64,000 bases of DNA, taken from positions 248,001 through 312,000 of the forward strand of contig MU401455.1 of the NCBI GenBank assembly GCA_022579005.1, read 5' to 3'. Positions 44,049-54,226 of the stretch are shown here, one piece after another. Both the position numbers and the translations under genes were made by a program. The stretch comes from Poronia punctata (taxonomy: Eukaryota; Ascomycota; Sordariomycetes; Xylariales; Xylariaceae). The number at the start of each line of letters is the position of its first letter. Positions within the stretch are counted from its first letter, which is position 1. Below the pieces are notes generated by a model. That model ran no database searches. It was not told where the DNA came from and saw nothing but the letters and a program-made list of their open reading frames with translations.

Positions 44049-46550
44049 TTACAAATGCAGTTCCTCTAGATCCTCATCACCCCCCTTTTTGCTGGGACGA
44101 GGGGCCAACCTGCCATTTTTCGTTCTCCTAGGATATTGCCGTAACTTGCCCTTTTCCCCATCATTCTTCTTCTTGGGCTTGGTGCCTGGCTGTTGTTGTT
44201 GTTGTTGTTGTTGTTTCTTCCCGTCTTTATTGGCATCTTTCACAATCCCTTCACCACCGTCGTCTTCATCTCCAGGAGCGAGCCGTGACTTGCCGAGACG
44301 AACCGGTCTAGTGACTCGAGTTTTCGCGCCCAGGGCCCAGAGATCACCCCATTGGGCTTTGCGAGCGTCTCGATATGCCTGCTTACTGAAGCTTTTGGGA
44401 ACGGTCCATCGTTCCAATCTGCCGGCTGGCGTGCACAAGTCCATGGTTACGTGCCCTTGTCGCTTGAGCGGGGGCATGATGTTCCTGGGTAGTGATAAGG
44501 GGTCGGGGGCTTCTGACGAGTTTTCATACCCTTCGAACGCCGCTTCGGTAGGGTCGACTCCTTGGGCGGGCGGGGTACGTCCCGCCACGCCCGGTAATGT
44601 CCCGCGCTGCACGGCGATGAAGCTGAAACCGACGTCGTCGTGGTTGCTGTGGGCGGCTCCGTGGACCTTTTGTAGGAACGGTGGCCGGATGAAACGCTGG
44701 CTAAAGTGGCAGAAGTCTTTCCGGCCAGAGGTAAGGCCGGGCGTGAGGTACATAGGACAGCTCTTGTGATTGGTGCAAGGGGCTACGATCATGCCCGGCT
44801 CGCGCACTCTTCTCGAGTCCGTTTCGATGGACTCGCTTTGCGGATCGGAGGTGGGAGAGACGATAAACTCGTCGAGAAGGCGAGCACGGACATCGGCAAC
44901 TGCTTCAAATCCCCGGGGATGGCCTTTCTCCAAGACAATAAGGATGCCGCCTTCCGGCGATAACATCTCCCACAGGTTATTCAGCATGGCAGTGCGTCTG
45001 AAATCCTCCTTGATCCCCATCATTTGATGCGAGGCGATGATGATGTCGAATTGTTTCCTTGGCAAAGAAGCTTCGCCGCCCTCTAGCTTGTCGGGGTGGT
45101 CGCCCGAATGCAGGTAGTCGGGCAACCGGGGCAGGAATGATGTGTTGTGGATGAAGCGGGAAACTCGTTGCCGTAGCGGCTCCGATCCAATCACCGCTGT
45201 CTTTTTCCCGGGAGGCTCCAGAGCAGTTACCAAGCCCTTATCGCGTGCCAAGCTCCATTCTGCCTGCAGAACCTGTTCCCATGCGACTAGTCCAGCACCG
45301 CCAGCACCAACGTCCAACACACGCGGCCCTTCGCCGTTGCCCCTGGCCATGAGCTTAGCTATCCATTCGGGCCCTAGTCGTTTCCGAATTTCGGCGAGAA
45401 CACTCATACTGGTCGAATACATAGCGGGGAACAGTGTGGCGAGGAACGTATCGGCATCAATCTCGGACATCCGATGGTGGCCAGCCGCTAAAGGTATCGC
45501 TTTTTGTTCGGTATTACGTCTAGGGGTGGTGGCAGATAAAGGAAGTCCAGGGCCGCCAAAGGCTTTTTCTGCGGCTTCGAGGATATGCTTGGAGCTTGTT
45601 CGAGTAAGCAATTCTGTAATCGGTAGCACGAGATCGGCTTTTGGTAACTGAAGGGTGCTAGGCTTGGTCCTCCAGTGTCCCATTCTGGAGTACTCATGAG
45701 TACGATCACTTGGATGCTCAACGAAAGTATCCAGTAGCGCCAGGTTCTCCTCTTCTTCCTCTTCGATCTCCTCTTCAACTTCTTCCTCTTCTACGGGGTC
45801 TTCTATCTCTTCTTCGTCGGGACGTAGCGAAGCAGCTTCGAAATCTTTCTGCAGTCTCATAAAAACATCAAGCTCTCGCTGATTCTTCGCGACAGCGTGG
45901 ATATAAGTCAAACCAGCCCCTGACGGCAGGTCCTGTGAGCGGCCCGATGTTTGCAACTGCGTAATGGCTTCTTGGGCCGGATCCAAGGGCACCTCGCTAT
46001 TCGCGCCAGGAGGCGACGACGAGCCTATCTCCTCTGTCTCATGAACAATCTTCTCGATCCGGCCATCCTCCGTCTCGCGCAACCATACTTTGTCAGATGA
46101 TTCGTAGGCGAGTAGTGCTTCCTCCTCCGCAATGGCTTCCAGATCTACGGGCATGCCAACATCTTCCGGCTGCGTCTCTCGGAGAGGTGGGCCGTATAAT
46201 CTTAAATAAAGTTGATACTCTTCGGCATTTAGATAGTCCTTTGGTAATGTATCGCCAAATGCGTGTCTCGCTTGACGAACAATTGTTTCGATGTCGTCGT
46301 TGCTCGAAGGCAGGGAGTCGGGATCGGCGACATCGGGCTTAGACGGCGTAGTTGAATAACACCTTGGGCTAACGCGACTAGTCCTGGACGTTGTTATCGA
46401 ATGCGCCGTGGTCCGATACTGGCGAAGGGCGGGAGCGAAGGCAAGAGAGACACCATCCGATCGCGCACCCGCGAAGGTATTTTCCACTAGACTGAGAAGT
46501 TGGCGTCTACATTGGGGACATGCCTTCTTGGCTCTTGCAGCTGAAAGCAT
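44049..46550 (-). CDS. RSM22: Mitochondrial small-ribosomal-subunit assembly factor Rsm22 (METTL17 homologue)
   Basis: A methyltransferase-like protein needed for mitochondrial small ribosomal subunit assembly; the human homologue METTL17 carries a 4Fe-4S cluster (established). Single exon; I start at the ATG at 46550 (MLSAARAKKACPQCRRQLL), giving 833 residues, because it begins a basic mitochondrial presequence; the frame is open to 46703. The SAM-binding fold shows RVLDVGAGGAGLVAWEQVL, then FDIIIASHQMMG and LSPEGGILIVLEKGHPRGFE. Cys592, Cys598 and Cys614 (CTNHKSCPMY ... KDFCHF) and Cys706 (MDLCTPAG) match the expected cluster ligands. An acidic Glu-run insert (EEEVEEEIEEEEEE) lies near residue 260 and a poly-Gln/Lys tail near residue 780; these are low complexity. 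YAE1 and a Rieske enzyme elsewhere in the window also concern Fe-S. Confidence 0.92.
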   Translation of the reverse strand: MLSAARAKKACPQCRRQLLSLVENTFAGARSDGVSLAFAPALRQYRTTAHSITTSRTSRVSPRCYSTTPSKPDVADPDSLPSSNDDIETIVRQARHAFGDTLPKDYLNAEEYQLYLRLYGPPLRETQPEDVGMPVDLEAIAEEEALLAYESSDKVWLRETEDGRIEKIVHETEEIGSSSPPGANSEVPLDPAQEAITQLQTSGRSQDLPSGAGLTYIHAVAKNQRELDVFMRLQKDFEAASLRPDEEEIEDPVEEEEVEEEIEEEEEENLALLDTFVEHPSDRTHEYSRMGHWRTKPSTLQLPKADLVLPITELLTRTSSKHILEAAEKAFGGPGLPLSATTPRRNTEQKAIPLAAGHHRMSEIDADTFLATLFPAMYSTSMSVLAEIRKRLGPEWIAKLMARGNGEGPRVLDVGAGGAGLVAWEQVLQAEWSLARDKGLVTALEPPGKKTAVIGSEPLRQRVSRFIHNTSFLPRLPDYLHSGDHPDKLEGGEASLPRKQFDIIIASHQMMGIKEDFRRTAMLNNLWEMLSPEGGILIVLEKGHPRGFEAVADVRARLLDEFIVSPTSDPQSESIETDSRRVREPGMIVAPCTNHKSCPMYLTPGLTSGRKDFCHFSQRFIRPPFLQKVHGAAHSNHDDVGFSFIAVQRGTLPGVAGRTPPAQGVDPTEAAFEGYENSSEAPDPLSLPRNIMPPLKRQGHVTMDLCTPAGRLERWTVPKSFSKQAYRDARKAQWGDLWALGAKTRVTRPVRLGKSRLAPGDEDDGGEGIVKDANKDGKKQQQQQQQQPGTKPKKKNDGEKGKLRQYPRRTKNGRLAPRPSKKGGDEDLEELHL

Positions 46551-47038
46551 CGCGTTATAACTTCTTGCGTCTAATATAACAACAGACCGGGCAACTCGAA
46601 AGAAAAGCCAAAAAAATTTATGCGTTTTGACGTTGAGATCGCTAAGTATGCCGCCCTTCATTTTTTCATGGGCAAATGGCAAATGCATCCACGATAATAC
46701 CACTTATAGTAGATAGGTGCATGTTATCTCCATACTAGTTTAGCGCAATTCTTTAGTCTGAAACTACATGTTTGGACCCACCGCGGCAAGCCTTTGACAA
46801 ATCATAACTTTCCGATTTCTAAATCAAGGGACCTGCGCTAGGTACTGTACGAGTAGTGACTTTTAACATCAAGCCTCCTTTGCCACGACTTCTATGTGTA
46901 CTTGTAAATTGACTGATCTGTACATTATTATACTTCGTGCTTCGGGTGTCTGATGTTGCAATATCAACTTATACATTACTATCTGCTTTACTCAGTACAA
47001 TTCGGATCATTACGTTTGAATGCATGGGAATGACAAGA
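46551..47038. other. Spacer between RSM22 and the FAD-Rieske gene
   Basis: No gene seen. It contains the promoter side of RSM22 and the 3' flank of the next minus-strand gene. Confidence 0.45.
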
Positions 47039-48960
47039 TCAGGCCGGGGGCAGGTTGGCCTTTGCAGGACCCTGAACGCACAACCCCTTTTCTCCGAAGC
47101 GGCTGCCGTGGACCGGACAATCCCATGATTTCTCAACCGGATTCCAACAGACGACTCCCTGCATATGCGGGCAAAGCGCGCTCATCTTTGTAACCTGGCC
47201 GTTCTCGTCCTTGTAGACGGCTATCGGCTTCGAGGTCTTGGGGTTCAATACGCCGCCACTCCCGGGAACAAGGTCCTCAATGTCTTGAATATCACTCTGT
47301 AGGAAGCGCTTGTACTGGAGATTCGACTTTATGTCGTGCGTTAGCATCTCCGGGGCCGACTTGGCGACGCTGAGGACACGACTTGGTGAGTACAGATCCG
47401 CCCAAGCGTTCGCCTTTTGGTCGATCAGGTCCGCGATCAGCTTGCCAGCCAATACACCGTGCGTGAGACCATTGCCTGAATCGCCCGTGACGATGTAGAT
47501 GCGCTCATTGCCCTGGTTTTTGCCAATATATGCCATATAATCGACGGGCTCGAAAATCTGGCCGCTCCACTGGTAGTCTGCAGTGGTCGCTTGTGGGAAT
47601 CGCTCACGTGTCCATTTCTCCAGCTCTTCAAATCGGCCGCGCACGTCATCCTGGCCTACCTTGTGGTCACAGCCACCGACCACCATGTAGTCGTCTTTCT
47701 CGTCACAATATGTGAGCCTCACATACTTATAAGAGTCTGCTGTATCATAGAGGAGGCAATCCTCGACGGAACCCTTGGGAACGCGAATTGCGATGGCATA
47801 AGTACGGTACCACGCCTCTTGCACGATGACGCTAAGCTTCTGCAGCGGCACGTTGGTTGTCTCGACGGCGTGCTCACACTTCACCGCCTTGCCCGACTCG
47901 GTCTGTACGCGGCAGTACTTGTGGCCGAGTTTGAAAATTTCGATGCCCTTCTCTTCAACCGACATAACTCGTGTGTGCGTGTGGCAACGGAAGTTTGGCT
48001 GTTTTTGCAGCCAACCCAAGACGCCCTTGAGATACTTTGTGGGATGGAATGTTGCTTGCTTGCCAAAGATACCGCCACCCCGCTGGTCAAGCTTCCCGTC
48101 CCACCCTTTCACTGTCAACTCGGGGTCGAAGCTAGACTGTATTCCATACTGGCTGGCGAGCTTGACGTCTTCCTGTATCATTTTCATATCCTCCTCATGT
48201 TTGTCTGTGCCATGCTCGTGCTGCGACACCATGTAAGCAGGCAATTGCCGATACTCACAATCGATGCCTAGTTCCTTTGAAATTTCGCCAACTCGATCAA
48301 TGGCCCAACCATGGCTCTCCGCAGCAAGCTTGGCTCCGTCGGTGCCGTGCTTCTTGGAAATGTTCTGGTATAGGTCGTCTAGCGCGTTGGAGAGATGACC
48401 CGAGGTTCGGCCTGTCTCTCCAGATAGAACCTCGCGCGCCTCGAGGAGAACCACTTCCCTGCCTCTCTTGACAAGTTCATATGCAAGTTGAATACCGGAA
48501 ATGCCGGCTCCGACGATGCAGACGTCGGTTTCAATATCCTCGGATAAGGGTTGGAAGTTCAACCTTCCTGAGTACGGATCCGTATCTAAAAGCAGCGACG
48601 TTAACGAGCTGTGGTGAACCGGAGCGGAATGACTGGCGCTTTTCTCGCCAGGGTTACATGGTATATCTTGGTCAAAGACGTTGGAATAAACATCGACTTA
48701 CGAATCCAAACCGAGTCAGTGATACCCGAGGTGCGGTCAAACTTCTCGTTGTCGGCCATTGTGAGCTGTCTTGCAGTGCTGGAGAAATGTGCTATTGCCA
48801 AACGCGGGCGGGCTTGAACAACACGAGGAGAGAAAGAACTAAAGGAAGCAGTTGGACGCCTTGCGGTAACGAAAAGTCGGGTTGCAGCAGATGTAGATGT
48901 CAAAGACGAAGCTAGGAATCTACGGGAGAAACGATAATATGAAGGAGGGGCTACTATCAT
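47039..48960 (-). CDS. FAD-dependent oxidoreductase fused to a Rieske [2Fe-2S] domain, mitochondrial
   Basis: Two exons (48702-48960, 47039-48585) give 601 residues. From the ATG at 48960 the first ~65 residues are Arg/Ser/Ala-rich (YYRFSRRFLASSLTSTSAA), a likely mitochondrial presequence; a second ATG (MADNEKFDRTSG) could give a cytosolic form. The DAO-type FAD fold begins with DVCIVGAGISGIQLAYELVK near residue 105, and has GETGRTSGHLSNALDD and, at the domain's end, IYIVTGDSGNGLTHGVLAG. The C-terminal Rieske domain shows ALCPHMQGVVCWNPVEKSWD then CPVHGSRF: the expected C-x-H and C-x2-H ligand pairs. This domain order is known in bacteria and fungi, mostly with unproven amine or amino-acid substrates; the substrate here is not predictable. 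Confidence 0.9.
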
Positions 48961-49663
48961 TGTGGCCGGTAGACTAGCAGATGAAGTGGTAGGTAGGTAG
49001 CAATCGCGCAATGCCTGGAAGGTTATGGGCGAACCAGATTTACGTATCAGGTAGAGTTCGTCACAGTCGTAGGCTCTTTCACGACCCCGCGACCTTACGT
49101 GGGGATTCCGAACAGGCAACCTTATTGGGCTTCTTAAGATCCGGGGAATGGCATTATGGTAGGTACCTTACCTTAGGTGCAACATGTACCTGTTTGCATC
49201 CAATGCTGGACACGATGGGCACATGCGTGTTGTTGCTCTCACGAACAAGGTCCACCTGTGAGTCAATGACGTCAGAATGATGATATGACTACACATAAAA
49301 CCACCTTGGGTCTAGGCTAGTACCTACTTCGTAGTATTGTATGTATCAACATACAGACCGCATAAATTTACGTGTGAATCTAACACGTAGACGTAAATTA
49401 GCTTACATTATACTATCCTTAATAGTAGGTAGCCTGGGAGGCTTGGGTACACGAGTTGAGCCTAGGATCTAGAGCGGGCATCGACGCTCAGAGCTTCCGC
49501 CGATTTGATAGGAAATTCGTTGACTTGACCACATACCTCGTCTAACGCATTAAAAAACAAAACATTTTTAAAAAAGGTAAAAAAACGCCGTTACCATGCT
49601 AGAAAGCAGTAAAAGTATAAATCATCCTAGTATGTTCACTTGCCGGTAAACCACCCTACCAAT
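48961..49663. other. Spacer
   Basis: No gene seen. It holds the promoter side of the FAD-Rieske gene and the 3' flank of the thioredoxin gene, with TACCTA motifs and an A-rich stretch near 49550-49580. Confidence 0.45.
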
Positions 49664-50517
49664 TTAACTTCCCCCTATGTCAGCCAGTGTTCTGACACCA
49701 CCTCGACCCGGAGCATTTGGACCCCCTGACGGTCTACCGCCGCCTGGGTTGGTTGCTGCATGTGATGATCGTGGCTTGTGCACGTTGTAATCGGAGCGCT
49801 CCGCGGCTTTATAAGGGTCAAACTGCGGGTCAAGAAAGTTAGAAGTTAGACACTTGGTACGGGCCATTCGCAGCTCGCCATGTCCGGTGCAGAGGGGATC
49901 GAGTGATACCAAGACATACCGAAAACAATGAAACCAAGTAGAGACCGAAGAACGTCAAGAGTGCATTCAAGATGTTGACGCGACCGAATCCCCTGCTGCC
50001 GCTACTCCCATCACTCCCCAACGTGCGACCGGGCACGGAAAAGGACGCGCCCGGCGTACTTGTGCCTGCTAGCTTGACGGCCTTCTCGACTGCATTGGTG
50101 AGGGCCGGCGGGTTGGCGCCCTTGATAGTTTCGATGACGGAACCGGACTTGAAGACGAGGAAGGTAGGCATGGCGCTGACCCCATGGGACTGCGCGATGG
50201 ATTGCTGGTTGTCGACATTGACTTTGCAGAAAGTGATCTTGCGCGGCTTCGAATATTTGGTAGATAGGGACTCGAAAGTGGGCGCGATCACTTTACAAGG
50301 ACCGCACCAATCGGCGTAAACTAGAAAGGTGAGCCACCATACCGAAAACTGGCGGAGTGGTAGAATCAGGAATGCGCCGGATACGGCGGACCCGGGAGAT
50401 TCCTTCGTCCTGTTGTTATATGCGCGAGTAGCACTTACAGTCAGCGACGACGATAGTGGAAGACGATAGTATGCGCTGCCACTCAGCGGGCGAGCCGATG
50501 TTCACCGTCGCACTCAT
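49664..50517 (-). CDS. Thioredoxin with a C-terminal membrane segment and cytosolic tail
   Basis: Disulfide reductase fold. Three exons (50439-50517, 49920-50320, 49664-49822) encode 212 residues. The thioredoxin domain spans about residues 5-108: VVADFYADWCGPCKVIAPTF holds the classical WCGPC active site (split from its strand by intron 1), followed by KVNVDNQQSIAQSHGVSAMP with the cis-Pro and TFLVFKSGSVIETIKGANP. A Ser/Gly linker leads to one hydrophobic helix (NILNALLTFFGLYLVSLFS), then a ~50-residue basic, Gly/Pro-rich tail (HKPRSSHAATNPGGGRPSGG). There is no signal peptide, so the thioredoxin domain probably faces the cytosol, tethered to a membrane. Soluble fungal thioredoxins are ~105 residues, so the extension is notable. 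Confidence 0.9.
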
Positions 50518-51291
50518 CGTATCTAGGCAAGCCTGAGGTGCTAATGTGATGTAGGAGAAGCCGTGGCGCAGGCGAATTGATAGCTACCTATTCGACAACT
50601 GATCGATGCGCAGAAACCTGAGAAAGAGCTATGTACGCTGGCCTAGTATAGGGTCGATGAAGGCGACAATCTTGGTATCGGTGAATAATAGGTCGGCGGC
50701 AATATCTCCGGACGAGGGGTGATGAATGCTTAGGTGTCCAAACTGGTTAACCTACTTTCAATCATGGTAAGGCTGGCTACAACAACTAGATACGTGTACG
50801 TACTTTAGGTAATGAGAAGTACTGTACTCTACAAATAGGTGAGGGTTGGTGATGGGAACAACCTTGTGCTTCGGTTGATTAGACTTGACTCTTTTCGGTG
50901 CATGGGTGGATATTTGGTGGATCTGTGGCCTTAATGGGTTCCTTGATATGAACAAGTTTGGCAAGTGGTGAGCAACTGGTAACAATTCTGCCGGCACAAT
51001 TTCTAGATACAATACCTGCTTCTTGAAGCTCACGACTATCATATTAATCTGGGTAGCGTTGAGGCAGGAGAAATTATTTATATATTGAGTACTGTAAGTG
51101 CATGTTATATTTCTTGACGGTCCTTAAAACATTGATTGACAATATAGCAGACTTTGTACATGCGACGGTAATAGGCAGTGGCTAATACGTAAAAACTCCC
51201 GCCTTTTTCTCCCACTCATAGGACACATTTTGTTCAGGAAGTCGAGTACTTTTCTCTCTCTTGCGCCCTACTTCGTACACTGTCTTATATC
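50518..51291. other. Divergent promoter region
   Basis: Between the thioredoxin gene (-) and the SPOUT methyltransferase gene (+). No gene seen. It likely holds both promoters. Confidence 0.5.
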
Positions 51292-52511
51292 ATGTCTCAT
51301 TACGACAATGACAGACAAAAGGTACTTGATCAATCCATCTTGATATTACATCAACATACATTACACCTGCTTTTCCCTGTCTGCTTCCCGAGTTGCTTAG
51401 CCAATGCTAACATGGTCTTATAGAAACGCCGGACCACTAGTGAGGGAGACTATGTAGATACGTCCAAGCCAACAGCCTTCTTTAGGCCTTTATCTGGCAG
51501 GAATTGGACACTGTCTGTCGCCATTCCCGGCAGTGTAATCTCTACGTATGTTTTGCTCATCATTCCCTATTTTTACATTATTATATGGTTTCTCCCTATA
51601 CCCATCAACAGGATACTTACTAGCATCACAGCTGTCGTCGCGATGATCAACGGACTAACATCGTTTCTCACATCGCCCGCGCGCTGGCCGTCTTCGGAAT
51701 AGACGAGGTAGTCATATTCGACGACTCGCCTTTCGAGTCGCGCCCTCGCCATGTAGATCCTGCCAGCTACACCGGCGACGTCGACCCGTGCGGCTACGTG
51801 GACCATCTTCTGCAATACCTGGAGATGCCGCCCTTTATGCGACGCACTCTACTTCCCATACACCCCAATCTCAAAGCTGCCGGTCTCATGGCGAGTCTAG
51901 ACATCCCGTCTCATCCTCACCATACCGACTGGCTTCCCTACTGCGAGGGAGTCACCACCGCCGGCCTCCCGCCCGGTGGTTCCGGCACTCTGGTCGATGT
52001 TGGTCGTAAAACGGCGATTGTTATAGATGATAACGTCCCACCCAAGACTCGCATCACCGTTCGGGTTGATATGAATGACCCGTCCAGAGGCGAGCCCGTG
52101 GATCCGGCCATCCCGCGGACAGAAGGCGGCTACTACTGGGGCTACTCGGTCAGACGGTGCAACAGCTTGGCCGCCGTGTTCGAAGAGTGCAGCTTAGATG
52201 GAGGGTATGATCTCAGCATAGGCACGTCGGAGCGCGGTCTATCGATACCGGATGCCTTCCCGGAAAAAAAGAAGAAGGATCTCTCTGGCTTCAAGCATCT
52301 TCTGGTAGTCTTTGGAGGGCCGCGCGGGCTCGAATATGCGGCCGAAAACGACCCGGCTTTGTATGAGATGGGTATTGGGAGGGGCCGGACGAAGGAATTA
52401 TTCGATCACTGGGTAAATGTACTACCTGGTCAGGGTAGCAGGACCATCAGAACAGATGAGGCGGTATTCATCGGGTTAGCTGGATTGCGGCGGCTGTGGG
52501 AATCGCGGTAA
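51292..52511 (+). CDS. SPOUT-fold RNA methyltransferase, C9orf114/SPOUT1 type
   Basis: Member of the putative SAM-dependent RNA methyltransferase family (Pfam Methyltrn_RNA_3; human SPOUT1/CENP-32, yeast YMR310C and YGR283C). Three exons (51292-51321, 51424-51545, 51632-52511) give 343 residues. The N-terminus is basic (QKKRRTTSEGD). Family motifs: RNWTLSVAIPGSVIST, then NIVSHIARALAVFGIDEVVI with FDDSP, YLEMPPFMRRTLLPIHPNLK, PPGGSGTLVDVGRKT, YYWGYSVRRCNSLAAVF, and near the C-terminus LLVVFGGPRGLEYA plus LPGQGSRTIRTDEAVFIGLA, which form the knotted SAM site. An OB-fold-like insert (DDNVPPKTRITVRVDM) lies in the middle, as in the family. The exon 3 acceptor (CATCACAG) is the one that keeps the frame; others nearby do not. 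Confidence 0.9.
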
Positions 52512-53086
52512 CATGGCGTTCACTTCTCTACATACCAGGTAGGGTCGACACCTCACCCGAATACCGAATCTTTAAGCATCGTCTGTTCGATCACTACCCA
52601 GGTTCTTTCGTACATGCAGGTCTACGTAAGCGGCGGTGAAAATCGGGTGAGGATCCTTGCCTGGCGTCTCATATATCATAAGCCGTGAGCTAGGTAGATT
52701 GAGGCCGTGGAACCAAACACCCCTATGCTAGCAAAAGCAGGTTTCATGATTCATCTACGCCGACATAAAATGAGTAAAATACTGCTATTACATGTAACTG
52801 TCCACGTACCGTTTTTGTATACTAGGTATGTAGGCAAGGCGTGAAAGGCCAATGTTCGTCAAGTCAAGCCGCTTGCTTTATTGGGCTAACAAGACGTTGT
52901 TGGCCTAGACAGTAAACCCGGACAGTATCAGACACTGTGGCTAGCGTCATGATCGAGGGGCACCTGCTTCACCTACTCGTCCCTCCATCCATCCCACATC
53001 GTAATATATTTCCACCACACCTCGCGAGAGCAGTTCCACTTGCGCTTCAAAATAAATCACACGAGCATTGTTTTATTTTCATCACA
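52512..53086. other. Spacer
   Basis: No gene seen. 3' flank of the SPOUT gene and promoter side of the Nudix gene. Confidence 0.45.
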
Positions 53087-54113
53087 ATGCCAGGAATAGC
53101 AAAAGTCATCTCCACAGAGCTCCTTGTAAGCATACTCAACCTACTCATATCTCACAACAGACCAACTCATGTCCATGAAATACCCAAAACTCTAACAGAG
53201 ATTTGTCTAGGAAAACAAGGATGCGAGATGGATCAACCTAGTAAAGTGAGGAATATCTCTCTCCCCTCCCTTCCTCCCTCCATCCATGGTCTTCACCTTC
53301 ACTTTCATAACCCTACCCCAGTTCTACTAAACAAAAAAAATCCACATGTAGATACACATACACCGACGAAACCGGACAAATCCGCACATGGGAAGGGACG
53401 CGCAGACCAACGCGTCCCAAGACCAGCGCCGTGGACGCCGTGCAAATAATCGCCATACGCCGCGGCGGCGGCGGCGGGGGGACAGAAGTTTTGCTGGAGA
53501 AGCAATTCCGGGCCCCGGCCGGGAAGATGGTCGTCGAGTTCCCCGCCGGGTTGGTGGACGAGGACGAGACGATAGAGGAGGCGGCTTTGCGCGAGCTGAG
53601 GGAGGAGACGGGGTATGTGGGGGAGATTGTGCAGGCTGTTGGTAGTGGGCAGAGGCCTTTGTTTTTTAGTTGTGAGTTTTTTTTTTTTTTTTTTTTTTTT
53701 TTTCTCCCCGTCGTCCCTTTTTTTCCTTTTTTAACTTTCTATCTGGGGAGGGAGCTGGATAAGGTAACTAACGATATGTCATTATTCTATTCTAGCACCC
53801 GCTTCTTCAAGGTAAACAAATAATAAACTTCTTCCCCCTCCCCCCCGCCCCCCTTTTCCCGGGCTCACTAACCTCATATAATATTAATAGTTCGGTATCT
53901 GCCGTTGTTCAAGTCAAAGTCGACCCAGACAGGGAAGAGAACAAGAACCCGAAACCGCAGTTGGAGGATGGTGAGTTCATCGAGTGTTTCTGGCTACCGA
54001 TGAAGGATTTGTATGAAGAGTGTAGGAAGTGGCAGACGCAAGGTTACGCGATTGATGCCAAGCTCGGTGGGTTTATAGAAGGTCTTGAGGCTGCTAGAAT
54101 ATGGAATGTTTAG
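53087..54113 (+). CDS. YSA1: ADP-ribose pyrophosphatase, Nudix family
   Basis: Hydrolyses ADP-ribose and related sugar nucleotides to AMP plus sugar phosphate. Five exons join to 210 residues: 53087-53125, 53211-53245, 53352-53671, 53796-53811 and 53891-54113. Exons 2 and 4 are only 35 and 16 nt. The protein starts MPGIAKVISTELLENKDARW and continues YTYTDETGQIRTWEGTRRPT, typical of YSA1. The Nudix box begins at GLVDEDETIEEAALRELREE and runs on TGYVG, with the REL-REE core intact. It ends with FIECFWLPMKDLYEECRKW and a helix typical of the ADPRase group. Intron 3 includes an uninterrupted T27 tract (53677-53703), and a poly-Gly run (RRGGGGGGT) lies before the box. Confidence 0.92.
53677..53703 (+). 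repeat. T27 homopolymer in a YSA1 intron
   Basis: An uninterrupted run of 27 T directly after the GTGAGT donor of YSA1 intron 3. Confidence 0.85.
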
Positions 54114-54226
54114 TCTAGACTAGACTAGACATACGTGAAGCCACAGTTTAGGTAGGTAGTTTCATAAGGTAAGTGTAAAAGATAAAAAAGAAAGTATTGA
54201 CGAAGGTCTGGTCTAGTCTAGTCTAA
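54113..54226. repeat. Inverted (CTAGA)n pair, possible 3'-UTR hairpin
   Basis: GTCTAGACTAGACTAGAC at about 54113-54130 is matched by GTCTAGTCTAGTCTA at about 54211-54225. The arms can pair over ~15 bases with an ~80-base loop, beginning at the YSA1 stop codon. The left arm is also partly self-complementary. The same unit occurs at 13.98 kb. Confidence 0.75.

Noticed and set aside
44089..44769. Plus-strand frame of 226 codons with a poly-Cys run
   Set aside because: Antisense of the RSM22 poly-Gln region; the Cys run is the complement of CAG-type repeats.
47591..48271. Plus-strand frame of 226 codons
   Set aside because: Antisense shadow of the FAD-Rieske gene.
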